From positions 1 through 40,536 of the forward strand of contig JAUSFE010000090.1 in assembly GCA_030649945.1 (NCBI GenBank): a stretch of 40,536 nucleotides of DNA. Reading direction: 5' to 3'. This DNA comes from Dehalococcoidia bacterium (lineage in GTDB: Bacteria; Chloroflexota; Dehalococcoidia; SM23-28-2; RBG-16-64-32). Made by a program: the position numbers and the translations under genes. The notes beneath the pieces are model-generated. The model was not told the DNA's origin. It saw only the letters and a program-made list of their open reading frames with translations, and searched no databases. Of this stretch, positions 1-7,910 are shown piece after piece. Numbering within the stretch: position 1 is the stretch's first letter; every line of letters starts with the position of its first letter.

Positions 1-273
1 TTGGTGCGACGGGTGGCGTTGAGGGCGCGGCACCCACCACCCTACCCCCATCCCCGAGCGGCGCCCCTACGGCGTGGTTCCGCCCAGCGCGGGTGTTGGT
101 GCGACGGGTGGCGCTGAGGGCGCGGCACCCACCGCCCCTGCCCCCATCCCCGAGCGGCGCCCCTACGGCGTGGTTCCGCCCAGCGCGGGTGTTGGTGCGA
201 CGGGTGGCGTTGAGGGCGCGGCACCCACCGCCCCTGCCCCCATCCCCGAGCGGCGCCCCTACGGCGTGGTTCC
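1..273. repeat. Three-copy tandem repeat, unit about 95-96 bp
   Basis: Three nearly identical units start at 1, 96 and 192, each opening with TTGGTGCGAC and containing GAGCGGCGCCCCTAC near its end. The first unit may begin outside the window. Single relatives of the unit lie at about 6717-6810, 9528-9610 and 9702-9785, so this is a dispersed family that has gone tandem here. Its head (GAGGGCG, C/A, GGCACCC-like) and tail (GCGCCCCTAC) resemble the ends of the palindromic elements at 28119-29200. The open frames across it on both strands are by-products of the repeat. Confidence 0.9.
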
Positions 274-281
274 CACCGCCC

Positions 282-1415
282 TTAGATCAGCCTGCTCGTG
301 TCCGCCTGCTCGTAGCGCTTCAGCTTCTCCTCGTCCAGCTCGATGCCCAGGCCCGGCTTCTGCGGCAGCCGCACGAAGCCCTCGCTGTCGATGCGCAGCG
401 GCTCGGCGAAGATGAAGTCGCGGTCCTCCGGGTTCCAGTGCGGCGGGTCGTATGGGAACTCGATGTACGGCACGCGCTCGGCCGCCGCCGCGCAGTGCAG
501 GTTCGCGACGAACCCGATGCCGTTTGTCCACGTGTGCGGCGTGAACACCTTGCCCGCGGCCTGCACCATCGCCGCGATCTTGCGCACCGTCGAGATGCCG
601 CCGATGAACGTGCAGTCCGGCTGATACACGTCGAAGCAGCCCTTCTCCAGGTACGTCTGGATCTCCTCCGGCCCCCGGTTCAGCTCCCCGCCCGCCAGCC
701 GCAGCGTCGTCAGGTGGCGGCGCAGCTCCGCCAGCCCATCGTAGTCGTAGGCGTCCAGCGGCTCCTCCAGCCAGTAGACGCCGTGCTCCTCCATCGCCTG
801 CGCCGCGTAGATCGCCGTCCTCAGGTCCCAGCGGTGCGGCTGGCGATCCGGCGCGATGCGCCAGCCCCAGTTGGCGTCCACCATGATGTCGATGCCATCG
901 CCCACGGCCTTGCGCACCGCCGCCAGCGTCTTGAGGTCGTCCCGCACGTCCGGGCTGTGGAAGCGCAGCTTCAGCGCCTTGAACCCCTCGCTCACGATCT
1001 GCTGCGCCGAGTCCACCCGCGCCGCCGTGTCGCGCAGCTCGCCCGTGGAGGCATAGGCCTTTAGGCGGTCGCTGCCGCCGCCCAGCAGCCGGTAGATGGG
1101 CTGCCCGGTGGCCTTGCCGATGATGTCCCAGAGCGCCACCTCCACCGGCCACGGCCGCCCGACGAAAAACGCCATGGACCGCAGGTTCGCCACGTGCTGC
1201 TCCAGGTTGAAGGGGTCCTGCCCCATCAGGAACAGCCCCGCGATCTCCCAGCGCACGGGCACCCCTCCCGACCCAATGCCGACGATGCCTTCGTCGGTGT
1301 GCACCTCCACCAGGTGAATGCGCGCGGCCGTCGTGGGCAGCGGTTGCCAGGTAGGGTAGAACGTCTTCGGCATGGGGTATTCGAAGAGGCGGACCTTCAC
1401 GTGCGTGATCTTCAT
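282..1415 (-). CDS. Mandelate racemase/muconate lactonizing enzyme family protein (enolase superfamily)
   Basis: This 377-residue protein has the usual full length of the family. Enolase-superfamily enzymes abstract the proton next to a carboxylate and bind Mg2+ at the ends of barrel strands; most act as sugar-acid dehydratases, racemases or cycloisomerases. Candidate metal ligands are the Asp of VDANWGW, the Glu of WLEEPL and the Glu of GGELN. A KLR segment stands where many relatives have the catalytic KxK pair, and PHTWTNGIG supplies a candidate catalytic His. The ATG start is preceded by AAAGGAGT. The gene is alone on its strand, bordered by repeats on both sides. The substrate cannot be read from the sequence; an acid-sugar dehydratase is the likeliest role. 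Confidence 0.85.
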   Translation of the reverse strand: MKITHVKVRLFEYPMPKTFYPTWQPLPTTAARIHLVEVHTDEGIVGIGSGGVPVRWEIAGLFLMGQDPFNLEQHVANLRSMAFFVGRPWPVEVALWDIIGKATGQPIYRLLGGGSDRLKAYASTGELRDTAARVDSAQQIVSEGFKALKLRFHSPDVRDDLKTLAAVRKAVGDGIDIMVDANWGWRIAPDRQPHRWDLRTAIYAAQAMEEHGVYWLEEPLDAYDYDGLAELRRHLTTLRLAGGELNRGPEEIQTYLEKGCFDVYQPDCTFIGGISTVRKIAAMVQAAGKVFTPHTWTNGIGFVANLHCAAAAERVPYIEFPYDPPHWNPEDRDFIFAEPLRIDSEGFVRLPQKPGLGIELDEEKLKRYEQADTSRLI

Positions 1416-1512
1416 GGGCGGACTCCTTTTGGGCTGATTCCGCGCGAATCGTATGGGACGCAGGGGCGGGGGTCAATCGAGACGGCGGCGGAAGGAGCGA
1501 GGGAGCTAGGAA

Positions 1513-1757
1513 CTAGTGTACTGTCTCAAGAACAGAACAGCGTTACCACGTCGCACCGTTGAAGTGAGAGACAGTACACCAGGGGGTCCGGGCGCGTCAT
1601 CGTCCCTCGCTCGCGGGTCTGCCCCACCCCAGATCCCTCGCGAAGCTGGGCAGAGCCACGTGGCAGATGTCGTCGCGCTCGGGATGACAGGCGGGATGGC
1701 ACCGCGACTCAACGTACCACGGCATACAGTCAAGCTATCTTAGAGACAGCACACTAG
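1513..1757. mobile_element. 245-bp MITE-like element with terminal inverted repeats (copy 1)
   Basis: The left end CTAGTGTACTGTCTCAAG (1513-1530) pairs with the right end 1739-1757, whose reverse complement is CTAGTGTGCTGTCTCTAAG. A second copy with the same interior lies at 36536-36772. No transposase is encoded. A CTAG, or TA, at both ends would suit a TA-targeting family such as IS630/Tc1, but that is inference. Parts of the interior (CCACGTGGCAGATG, then GATGACAGGCGGGATGG-like) also occur at 10936-11040. The element fills most of the gap between the gene ending at 1415 and the next at 1825. Confidence 0.75.
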
Positions 1758-1782
1758 GAAGTTGGAACATACAGACGTATCC

Positions 1783-1805
1783 TTGTTCCAAGTTCCAAGT
1801 TCCCA
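1783..1805. repeat. Heptamer repeat (TTCCAAG type), three units
   Basis: About three 7-bp units of the TTCCAAG kind stand just upstream of the Shine-Dalgarno site of the CoA-transferase starting at 1825. It is one of several heptamer tracts in the gaps of this window (see 5283-5345, 6620-6650, 21572-21625 and 30033-30076). Confidence 0.6.
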
Positions 1806-1824
1806 GTCCCGAAGGAGAACCGCC

Positions 1825-3012
1825 ATGCCCGGACCACTGGACGGCATCCGCGTGCTGGACTTCACCATCGCCCAGCAGGGCGCGTACGCCACGCTGCTGA
1901 TGGCAGACCTGGGGGCCGAGGTGATCAAGGTGGAGCCGCCCGGCCGCGGCGAGGTGGGCCGCATCCTCGGCATCGACCGCAAGACCGGCTTCAGCGCCTA
2001 CTTCCTGGCGATCAACCGCGGCAAGAAGAGCCTGACCCTGGACCTGAAGGCGCCACAGGGGCGCGAGGTGGCCCTGCGCCTGGCCCGCGACTGCGACGTG
2101 GTGGTGCACAACTTCCGGCCGGGCGTGATGGAGAAGCTGGGCCTGGGCTACGAGGCGTTCCGCGCCGTCAATCCGCGCATCATCCACGCAGCCGCCTCCG
2201 CCTTCGGGACAAACGGCACGCTGGGCCGCAAGCCCGGCAACGACATCCTGGCCCAGGCCATGAGTGGCCTCATGAGCGTGACCGGCGAAGGGGAAGCGCC
2301 GTTGCCCGCGGGCGCGGCCCTGGCCGACCACATCGGCGCGCTCACCCTGGGTTTCGGCATCGTCTCCGCGCTGCTCTGCCGCGAGCGCACGGGTGTGGGG
2401 CAGCAGGTGGAGACGTCGCTTCTGGGCAGCCTGCTCGCCGCGCAGTCCTGGGAGCTCACGCACTACATGCTCTCCGGCGAGCTGCCGGCGAAGGCCGGGC
2501 GCGGGCACACGCACCTGCCGCTGCTCTGGTACACGTACCGCACGCGGGACGGCTGGATGGCCCTGGGCGGCGTCGATCCCTCGCGCTGGGCCGCGTTCTG
2601 CCGCGCCATCGGCCGGCCGGAGCTGGAGACGGACGAGCGCTTCGATTCGGTGGGCAAGCGCATCCGCCGCCGGAGCGCGCTGAACGAGGAGTTGGACCGC
2701 CATTTCGCAGCGGCGGACACCAGCGACTGGATCGCCGCGCTGGAGGCCGCGGACATCTTCTGCGCGCCGGTACTGGACTACGCCCGGGTGGCGGCCGACG
2801 CAGGGGTGCTGGCGAACGGTTACCTGACGGCCACCCGTCACCCGCGGCTGGGGGACGCGCGCGTCGTAGCCTGCCCCATCGCCTTCAGCGACACGCCGGC
2901 GGACTCGTCGCGGCCGGAGCCTCTCCTGGGAGAGCACACGCAAGACGTGCTGAGAGAGTTCGGCTACACGGAAGGCGCGGTCGCGGAGCTGCGCGGGGCG
3001 GGTATCGTCTGA
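1825..3012 (+). CDS. CaiB/BaiF family (class III) CoA-transferase
   Basis: This 395-residue protein has the normal length for family III CoA-transferases, which move CoA between a thioester and a free acid through an aspartyl intermediate. The opening GIRVLDFTIAQQGAYATLLM, the segment LGAEVIKVEPPGRGE and VHNFRPGVMEKLG are typical. Asp140 in KPGNDILAQAMSG is the expected catalytic residue. The start at 1825 is chosen because GAAGGAG lies 7 bases upstream; the frame is open further back to 1762, but only through heptamer repeat sequence. It converges with a second CaiB homologue at 3277-4536. Substrates cannot be read. Given mcl and mch in the window, mesaconyl-CoA C1-C4 transfer or succinyl-CoA:acid transfer is possible but unproven. 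Confidence 0.9.
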   Translation: MPGPLDGIRVLDFTIAQQGAYATLLMADLGAEVIKVEPPGRGEVGRILGIDRKTGFSAYFLAINRGKKSLTLDLKAPQGREVALRLARDCDVVVHNFRPGVMEKLGLGYEAFRAVNPRIIHAAASAFGTNGTLGRKPGNDILAQAMSGLMSVTGEGEAPLPAGAALADHIGALTLGFGIVSALLCRERTGVGQQVETSLLGSLLAAQSWELTHYMLSGELPAKAGRGHTHLPLLWYTYRTRDGWMALGGVDPSRWAAFCRAIGRPELETDERFDSVGKRIRRRSALNEELDRHFAAADTSDWIAALEAADIFCAPVLDYARVAADAGVLANGYLTATRHPRLGDARVVACPIAFSDTPADSSRPEPLLGEHTQDVLREFGYTEGAVAELRGAGIV

Positions 3013-3073
3013 AGCGGGGGACCAGCCCCCAACTCCGGGGCGCAGCAAGCGGCGCCCCTAAAAATACAGGCGA

Positions 3074-3101
3074 GCCCACCTAATCTCCCCCCTAGGTGGG
3101 C
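3074..3101. terminator. Hairpin between convergent genes, possible bidirectional terminator
   Basis: GCCCACCTA (3074-3082) pairs perfectly with TAGGTGGGC (3093-3101) around a 10-base loop. It lies about 60 bases after the stop of the upstream CoA-transferase and before the tail of the converging one. There is no T-tract on either side, so intrinsic termination is uncertain. The rest of 3102-3276 shows nothing recognisable. Confidence 0.4.
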
Positions 3102-3276
3102 CCATAGCTAGGCTGTGTATCCCGAGGGCCAGTACCGCACCAAACCGTTCGGGGTCGCACCCCCTGCTTGCCTGCATGCCATTTAGGCAGAAGATACATA
3201 AATCGTCAAGCCGGTTCAGGCGGGGAAATTGACGGTTATTGGAGATTACGTCGCGTAGGCGCGTCGCCCCGCTCGC

Positions 3277-4536
3277 TCAGCCTCCGTTTTCTGCCCCGGA
3301 CTCCCGCTCTCGTTCGAGGATGCGTCCCACAGGACTCGGCAGCGGGCCGAATATCACTTCCTGCCGTCGCAGCTCCGCGACCTGCTCCGGCGCCAGGCCC
3401 AGCAGCGCAGACAGCACCTCGTCCGTGTGCTCACCGATGGCCGGCGGCGGCCCCGCGGCGCCTCCCGGCGTGCGGCCCAGCTTCACGGGCGTGTCCGGGA
3501 CCCGCAGCGAGAAGCCGGCCGGGTGCCGGATGTCCACCAGCATGCCGCGCGCCTGCACCTGCGGCTGCTCGCCAGCGTGCGGGATGTCGTTCAGCGGGCC
3601 GCAGGGCATGCCGATCGCGTCGAACTCCCGCAGCCAATCAGCGGTCGTCTTGCGGCGCAGCGCCTCGTTCAGCAGCGGCTCCAGAACGCCGTGGTGGCGG
3701 GTGCGCAGGCCCGGCGTGTCGAAGCGCGGGTCGTCGATCAGGTCCGCCCGCCCGATGGTGGCGCAGAACAGCTCCCACTGGTTCTCCACCCCCCACGATA
3801 GCGCGATCACGATCCAGCCGTCCTGCGTTGGGAACGCCTGGAACGGGGTGGCCAGAGGGTGGCGCGTGCCGATGGGCCCGGGCGTCTCGCCGGTCGCGAA
3901 GTAGCGCACGAAGGCGTTCTCCAGGATGGCGATCTGGCAGTCCAGCATGCTGACGTCCACCATCTGGCCCTTCCCGCTCTTCTCCCGCTCGTGCAGCGCC
4001 GTGAGGACGCCGATGGCCGTGTACAGCCCGGCCGTGATGTCCCCCTGCGATACGCCCGGCCGCACCGGCGGCCCGCCGGGCTCGCCGGTGATGCTCATGA
4101 TCCCGCCCATCCCCTGCACGATGATGTCCAGCGCCGGGCGCAGGCGCTCCGGCCCCGTCTGCCCAAAGCCGGACGTGGCGGCGTACACCAGGCGCGGGTT
4201 GCGCGATCTCAGCGTCTCGTAGCCCAGCCCCAGGGCCTCCATGGCGCCGGGCGTGAAGTTCTCCATCACCACGTCCGCCTTCTCCACCAGCGCCAGGAAC
4301 AGCTCCTTCCCGCGCGGGCTCTTGAGGTCTATGCAGATGCTCTTCTTGCCCCGGTTCACGGAGAAGAAGTAGGCGCTCTCGTGGTCTACGTAGGGCCCTG
4401 TCGTGCGGGCTACGTCGCCAAACGGCGGGCGCTCCACCTTGATCACCCCGGCGCCCAAGTCGCAGAGGATCATGGAGGCGAACGGCCCGGCCAGCACCCA
4501 CGTGAGGTCCAGCACCGTTATGTCAGATAGCGGCAT
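3277..4536 (-). CDS. CaiB/BaiF family (class III) CoA-transferase
   Basis: This 419-residue protein is a second class III CoA-transferase, clearly diverged from the one at 1825-3012. It opens MPLSDITVLDLTWVLAGPFA and carries LGAGVIKVERPPFGD, NRGKKSICIDL and ENFTPGAMEALGLGY. The catalytic Asp is expected at residue 137 in RPALDIIVQGMGG. The frame is open to 4743, with an alternative ATG at 4560 (MGARDRRQ ahead of the chosen Met). The inner start is preferred because family members begin a few residues before the VLDL strand; no strong Shine-Dalgarno site favours either. The redoxin gene lies upstream on the same strand. Substrate unknown; formyl-, succinyl- or mesaconyl-type acyl-CoA are family possibilities. 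Confidence 0.9.
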   Translation of the reverse strand: MPLSDITVLDLTWVLAGPFASMILCDLGAGVIKVERPPFGDVARTTGPYVDHESAYFFSVNRGKKSICIDLKSPRGKELFLALVEKADVVMENFTPGAMEALGLGYETLRSRNPRLVYAATSGFGQTGPERLRPALDIIVQGMGGIMSITGEPGGPPVRPGVSQGDITAGLYTAIGVLTALHEREKSGKGQMVDVSMLDCQIAILENAFVRYFATGETPGPIGTRHPLATPFQAFPTQDGWIVIALSWGVENQWELFCATIGRADLIDDPRFDTPGLRTRHHGVLEPLLNEALRRKTTADWLREFDAIGMPCGPLNDIPHAGEQPQVQARGMLVDIRHPAGFSLRVPDTPVKLGRTPGGAAGPPPAIGEHTDEVLSALLGLAPEQVAELRRQEVIFGPLPSPVGRILERERESGAENGG

Positions 4537-4666
4537 CTGCCGCCGATCTCGCGCGCCCATGGCGAGGCCTATGATACCGAACCGCGGCGGCTGAGGGGCG
4601 GCGGCGTTGCGCAGCGCGATCGCGATTTCATGACGTGCGTCAGCCCGGACGCAGGTGGCGGGGGCC

Positions 4667-5152
4667 TCAGCCGGGCTTGAAGCGCGGGTTCCCGTCGTCA
4701 GCCGGCGCGATCTCACGGGGCTGCGCGGAGACATACCCCGCAAGGCGACGCGATATCTCGTTCAGGTCGTCCTTCGCGAACCCGTGCGTTGTGTACTGCA
4801 CGCGCCCGTCCGGGGCCAGCAGGAAGAGCGTGGGCGTGGCCGCCGGATCGTACAGCCGCGAGACGGTATACGCCGGGGCATCGATGAGCACCGGATACGT
4901 CATGCCCTGGCGGTCGGCATACGCCGCGGCCTCCGCCAGCGGGTCCTGCGCTATGGCCCACAGCTCCCAGCCGGAGGGGTAGCAGTCCCGCAGCCGGTTC
5001 ACGTACGGCACCGTCAGGTCGCAGGTCCCGCACGTCGTCTTGATGAAGAACAGCAGCGCGGGCCCGCCCCGCAGGTCGCGGGGCAGCCGGTAGTCGCGCC
5101 CATCAGTGCCGGCCAGCGTGAAGGGCGGGGCCTGTGAACCGGCCTCCAGCAT
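4667..5152 (-). CDS. Redoxin-domain protein (TlpA/AhpC-like thioredoxin fold)
   Basis: This 161-residue protein has a thioredoxin fold with the motif TTCGTCDLTVPY, giving a C41-G-T-C44 redox pair. It also has PVLIDAPAYTVSRLYDPAATPTLFL, in which the ATPT segment supplies the cis-proline loop (written here across residues rather than as one motif). This pattern fits peroxiredoxin-like or TlpA-like thiol-disulfide exchange. No signal peptide is seen from the chosen Met, so a cytoplasmic role is likely. The frame is open to 5242, but upstream codons run through repeat-like sequence, and the Met at 5152 begins the conserved EAGSQAPPFTL start of redoxins. Its Shine-Dalgarno site is weak. It lies upstream of the CoA-transferase at 3277-4536 on the same strand, divergent from another CxxC protein at 5589. 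Confidence 0.8.
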   Translation of the reverse strand: MLEAGSQAPPFTLAGTDGRDYRLPRDLRGGPALLFFIKTTCGTCDLTVPYVNRLRDCYPSGWELWAIAQDPLAEAAAYADRQGMTYPVLIDAPAYTVSRLYDPAATPTLFLLAPDGRVQYTTHGFAKDDLNEISRRLAGYVSAQPREIAPADDGNPRFKPG

Positions 5153-5196
5153 CACGTCCCGGTGCCGCTCTTTTGCATAGGTGCCCTCTCCCGTCC

Positions 5197-5515
5197 TAAC
5201 AGGGTGCTGAAAAACGAGTCCTCGTCCCACCCCTTCTGTCATTCTGACCGGGAGGGAAGACTCGCGCGAGTAATCTACAATGTTGGTGCCTTTGTGTCTT
5301 CGTGGTGAGAACTCCCAGGGATAAACACGAAGGCACTAAGACACTAAGGTTTCCTTATGTTGAGTCTGGGGGACACCCCCAGGCCCCCGGCCCTTCGGCC
5401 TTCCAGGGAAGGACTCAGGACAGGCGCCAGGGCTTCGTCCCCTTCGGCTTCGCTCCCTCCTGCGGCGGGCGGGCAGGGCAGGCCTCTGCACTCTCCTTAC
5501 TTCAGCACCCTGCTA
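5197..5515. mobile_element. 319-bp element bounded by 15-bp inverted repeats, no gene
   Basis: TAACAGGGTGCTGAA (5197-5211) and TTCAGCACCCTGCTA (5501-5515) are inverted copies matching at 14 of 15 positions. Between them lies an imperfect hairpin of heptamer-type sequence (5283-5345: GTGCCTTTGTGTCTTCGTG facing CACGAAGGCACTAAGACAC) and the small perfect hairpin CTGGGGG-ACA-CCCCCAG at 5366-5382. A related block without these ends recurs at 6613-6681. This occupies most of the 436-base gap between divergent genes. Confidence 0.6.
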
Positions 5516-5547
5516 AAGCCGCCTCAGGCAGGCGGCGAGCCGTAGAC

Positions 5548-5553
5548 TATAAT
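5548..5553 (+). promoter_or_regulatory. Candidate -10 element (TATAAT)
   Basis: A perfect TATAAT lies 36 bases before the ATG at 5589, just outside the right end of the 319-bp element. No good -35 hexamer is visible at the usual distance, so the promoter would be weak, activated or non-canonical. GGGGAGGAA follows at 5570-5578 as the ribosome binding site. Confidence 0.45.
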
Positions 5554-5588
5554 ACGCAGACAGCGCACCGGGGAGGAACCGCACAGCC

Positions 5589-6593
5589 ATGACGCAGGAA
5601 GACGCCAAGATCCGGGCCCCCGAACTGACGGGCGGCTACTGGGTGAACAGCGAGCCGCTGACCATGCAGTCGCTGCGGGGGAAGGTCGTGCTCATCGATT
5701 TCTGGGACTACACCTGCGTCAACTGCCTGCACACGCTGCCCTACGTGGCCGAGTGGCACCGCCGCTACGCCCCGAAAGGGCTTGCCGTCATCGGCGTGCA
5801 CGCCCCGGAGTTCTCGTTCGCGAAAGAGCTGGACGGCGTCAAGCAGGCCATCGGCGCCTTCGGCATCGAGTACCCCGTGGTGATGGACAACGGCCTCGCC
5901 ATCTGGCAGGCCTACGCCAACCGCTACTGGCCGGCCAAGTACCTCGCCGATAAGGACGGCTACATCCGCTACTACCACTACGGCGAGGGCGCGTACCAGG
6001 AGACGGAGACGGCGGTCCAGGCGCTGCTGCGCGAGATCCTGCCGGAGATGCAGCTGCCGCCGCCGATGGAGCCCGTGCGCGAGGCCGACGCCCCCGGCGC
6101 CGTCTGCTACCGCGTGACGCCGGAGCTGTACCTGGGCTACCAGCGCGGCCGCATCGGCAACCCCAGGGGCTACGTACCCAGGGAGACAGCCGCCTACACG
6201 GACCCCGGCCTGCACGCCGAGGGCTACTTTTACCTGGAAGGCGAGTGGAAGGCGGACGAAGAGTACGTGATGAAGCCATATGGCAGCGCCGGCGAGAGCC
6301 GGGTGGGAGTCCGCTACACGGCCAAGGAAGTGAACCTGGTGATGAACCCGCTGCTGGGGCGGACGTGTCGCGCTTACCTGACGCAGGACGGCGCGCCGCC
6401 GGCGAAAGAAGACGCCGGCGCAGACGCGCGCTTCGAGGCTGACGGCCGGGCGTACGTTGATGTCGACGCGCCGCGCATGTACCGCCTGGTCAACAACCGC
6501 GAGATCGGCGGCCACGAGCTGGCCGTGTCCACGGACACGCCCGGCCTGGGCATCTACGCCTACACGTTCGTTTCCTGCGTGGCGCCCGAATAA
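5589..6593 (+). CDS. Thioredoxin-domain protein related to the soluble part of DipZ
   Basis: This 334-residue protein has an N-terminal thioredoxin fold followed by about 180 residues of a second, beta-rich domain. The redox motif is DYTCVNCLHTLPY, giving C43-V-N-C46. The CxNC pattern followed by a Leu-Pro stretch is typical of the soluble C-terminal domain of DipZ-type thiol-disulfide proteins, and YWPAKYL supplies the cis-proline. No signal peptide or membrane segment is present, so unlike DipZ it lacks the CcdA-like membrane half. Its likely role is cytoplasmic thiol-disulfide exchange; the partner is unknown. A second CxxC protein is encoded divergently at 4667-5152. Confidence 0.8.
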   Translation: MTQEDAKIRAPELTGGYWVNSEPLTMQSLRGKVVLIDFWDYTCVNCLHTLPYVAEWHRRYAPKGLAVIGVHAPEFSFAKELDGVKQAIGAFGIEYPVVMDNGLAIWQAYANRYWPAKYLADKDGYIRYYHYGEGAYQETETAVQALLREILPEMQLPPPMEPVREADAPGAVCYRVTPELYLGYQRGRIGNPRGYVPRETAAYTDPGLHAEGYFYLEGEWKADEEYVMKPYGSAGESRVGVRYTAKEVNLVMNPLLGRTCRAYLTQDGAPPAKEDAGADARFEADGRAYVDVDAPRMYRLVNNREIGGHELAVSTDTPGLGIYAYTFVSCVAPE

Positions 6594-6612
6594 CGGCGCG
6601 GGTTGGAACCTC

Positions 6613-6681
6613 CCGGGATAAACATGAAGGCACTAAGACACTAAGTTCTTCATGTTGAGTCTGGGGGACACCCCCTTCGAC
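6613..6681. repeat. Partial copy of the intergenic repeat seen at 5310-5382
   Basis: The block CCCGGGATAAACATGAAGGCACTAAGACACTAAG..., followed by a GTTGAGTCTGGGGGACACCCCC stretch (given here in pieces), repeats the interior of the 319-bp element at 5197-5515. It includes the heptamer-type GGCACTAAGACACTAAG and the G5-ACA-C5 hairpin core. It directly follows the stop at 6593. Confidence 0.65.
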
Positions 6682-6716
6682 TGGCCCTGCGTTCCACCCG
6701 TGTTCAGCCCGACGCG

Positions 6717-6810
6717 GATGTTCGTGCGACTGGCGGCGCTGAGGGCGCGGCACCCCCCGCCCTACCCCCGTCCCCGAGCGGCGCCCCTACCGCGTGGTTC
6801 CGCTCCGTCC
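6717..6810. repeat. Dispersed repeat, single copy of the 95-bp family
   Basis: This contains GAGGGCGCGGCACC and GAGCGGCGCCCCTAC in the same order and spacing as the tandem units at 1-273. It lies against the stop codon of the minus-strand oxidoreductase at 6818. Confidence 0.75.
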
Positions 6811-6817
6811 GCCTAGT

Positions 6818-7825
6818 CTACTCCCCGAACGCCTCCAGCAGCGCCTCCCGGTAGCGGTCCGATTCCGCCGGCTCGATCAGCTGGTCCGGCGGCGTCAGGC
6901 AGATGCTGTCGGCCAGCTCCAGGTACGCCGCCAGCTTGCGCCGCACGTCGCCGGCAGTCCCCGCGGCCGCCAGCGTGTCGATCATCTCGTCGCTGACCGC
7001 CGCCGCCATCGCCCCCTGGTCGCCCCGCATCAGCGCCGCCTGGATGCGCTGCACCTCGCCGGGGAAGGCGGCGAAGAGCGGCTCGTACGTCTTCACGGTA
7101 GCGTAGAAGGCGATCGTCGCCGCCGCCGCCCGGCGCGCGCGCGCCACGTCCTTATCAACGGCGCAGCAGACCGCCAGGCAGAGGTGGAACTGCCCGCGGT
7201 CGCGCCCGCTCTCCGCCAGGCCTCGCGCCAGGGACGGCAGCACCACCTCGCGGACCCAGCGCAGCGAGTAGATCGGGTGTCCCAGCAGGCCGTCCGCCAC
7301 CTCCGCCGCCGTGCGGATCATGCCCTCGCGCACGCCCGCCAGGTAAATGGGGATGCTCTCTCGCACGGGGGCCAGCGGCCGCTGCCAGCCCTGGATGTCC
7401 ACGTCGTAGTACTGCCCGGAGAAGCGGATGGGCTCGCCCGTGTGGGCGCGCTGTGTGATCAGCCGGATCACCTGCACGCACTCGCGGATGTGCGGCGTGG
7501 GCTTGCCGTAAGCCACGCCGTGCCAGCGCTCGTTCAAGCGCTTGAGGCCCGTGCCCAGCCCCAGCACGAAGCGCCCGCCGGAGAGGATATCCAGGTCCAA
7601 CGCCGCCAGCGCCGTCACCCAGGGGCTGCGCACGAAAGCGAGGGCGATGGACGTCCCCAATTGCAGGCGCGAGGTGCCGGCCGCCGCCGCCGCCAGGGGC
7701 ACGAACGGGTCGTGGAACATCTCGGACGTCCACAGCCCGCGGAAGCCCGCCGCTTCGGCCCGCGCGGCCAGCCGGACCACGTCTGCCGCCCCAGAGACGC
7801 CGATACTCAGTGAGAAACGGTTCAC
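6818..7825 (-). CDS. LLM class (luciferase-like) flavin- or F420-dependent oxidoreductase
   Basis: This 335-residue protein belongs to the bacterial luciferase-like TIM-barrel family. Family hallmarks are AEAAGFRGLWTSEMFHDPFV near residue 25, LQLGTSIALAFVRSPWV, LDILSGGRFVLGLGTG, and PIYLAGVREGMIRTAAEVAD, where cofactor contacts normally fall. Many actinobacterial and Chloroflexota members use coenzyme F420, but F420 cannot be told from FMN by eye. The start is a GTG at 7825 with GGAAGA just upstream. It is divergent from the epimerase gene at 7911; the 85-base gap contains TATAGT on the minus strand without a good -35. Substrate unknown. Confidence 0.88.
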   Translation of the reverse strand: MNRFSLSIGVSGAADVVRLAARAEAAGFRGLWTSEMFHDPFVPLAAAAAGTSRLQLGTSIALAFVRSPWVTALAALDLDILSGGRFVLGLGTGLKRLNERWHGVAYGKPTPHIRECVQVIRLITQRAHTGEPIRFSGQYYDVDIQGWQRPLAPVRESIPIYLAGVREGMIRTAAEVADGLLGHPIYSLRWVREVVLPSLARGLAESGRDRGQFHLCLAVCCAVDKDVARARRAAAATIAFYATVKTYEPLFAAFPGEVQRIQAALMRGDQGAMAAAVSDEMIDTLAAAGTAGDVRRKLAAYLELADSICLTPPDQLIEPAESDRYREALLEAFGE

Positions 7826-7910
7826 GCTCTTCCAGTCACGCGCTGTAGTACTATATTGGTCGCGTTCCAGCCTATCTCAGGCCGGGGGCGCACGCTAGAC
7901 AGGACGCTCC

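Noticed and set aside
1..273. Tandem repeat as a CRISPR array
   Set aside because: Units of about 95 bp are joined directly with no unique spacers and no cas genes are present.
42..415. Pro/Ala/Arg-rich open frames on both strands over 1-415
   Set aside because: They are translations of the tandem repeat; the frames exist because each unit is read through on both strands.
259..1476. 405-residue Gly/Arg-rich frame on the minus strand
   Set aside because: It is an out-of-frame shadow of the enolase-superfamily gene at 282-1415.
3102..3276. Possible small RNA or gene between the convergent CoA-transferases
   Set aside because: No promoter, ribosome site, conserved motif or convincing structure beyond the hairpin at 3074-3101.
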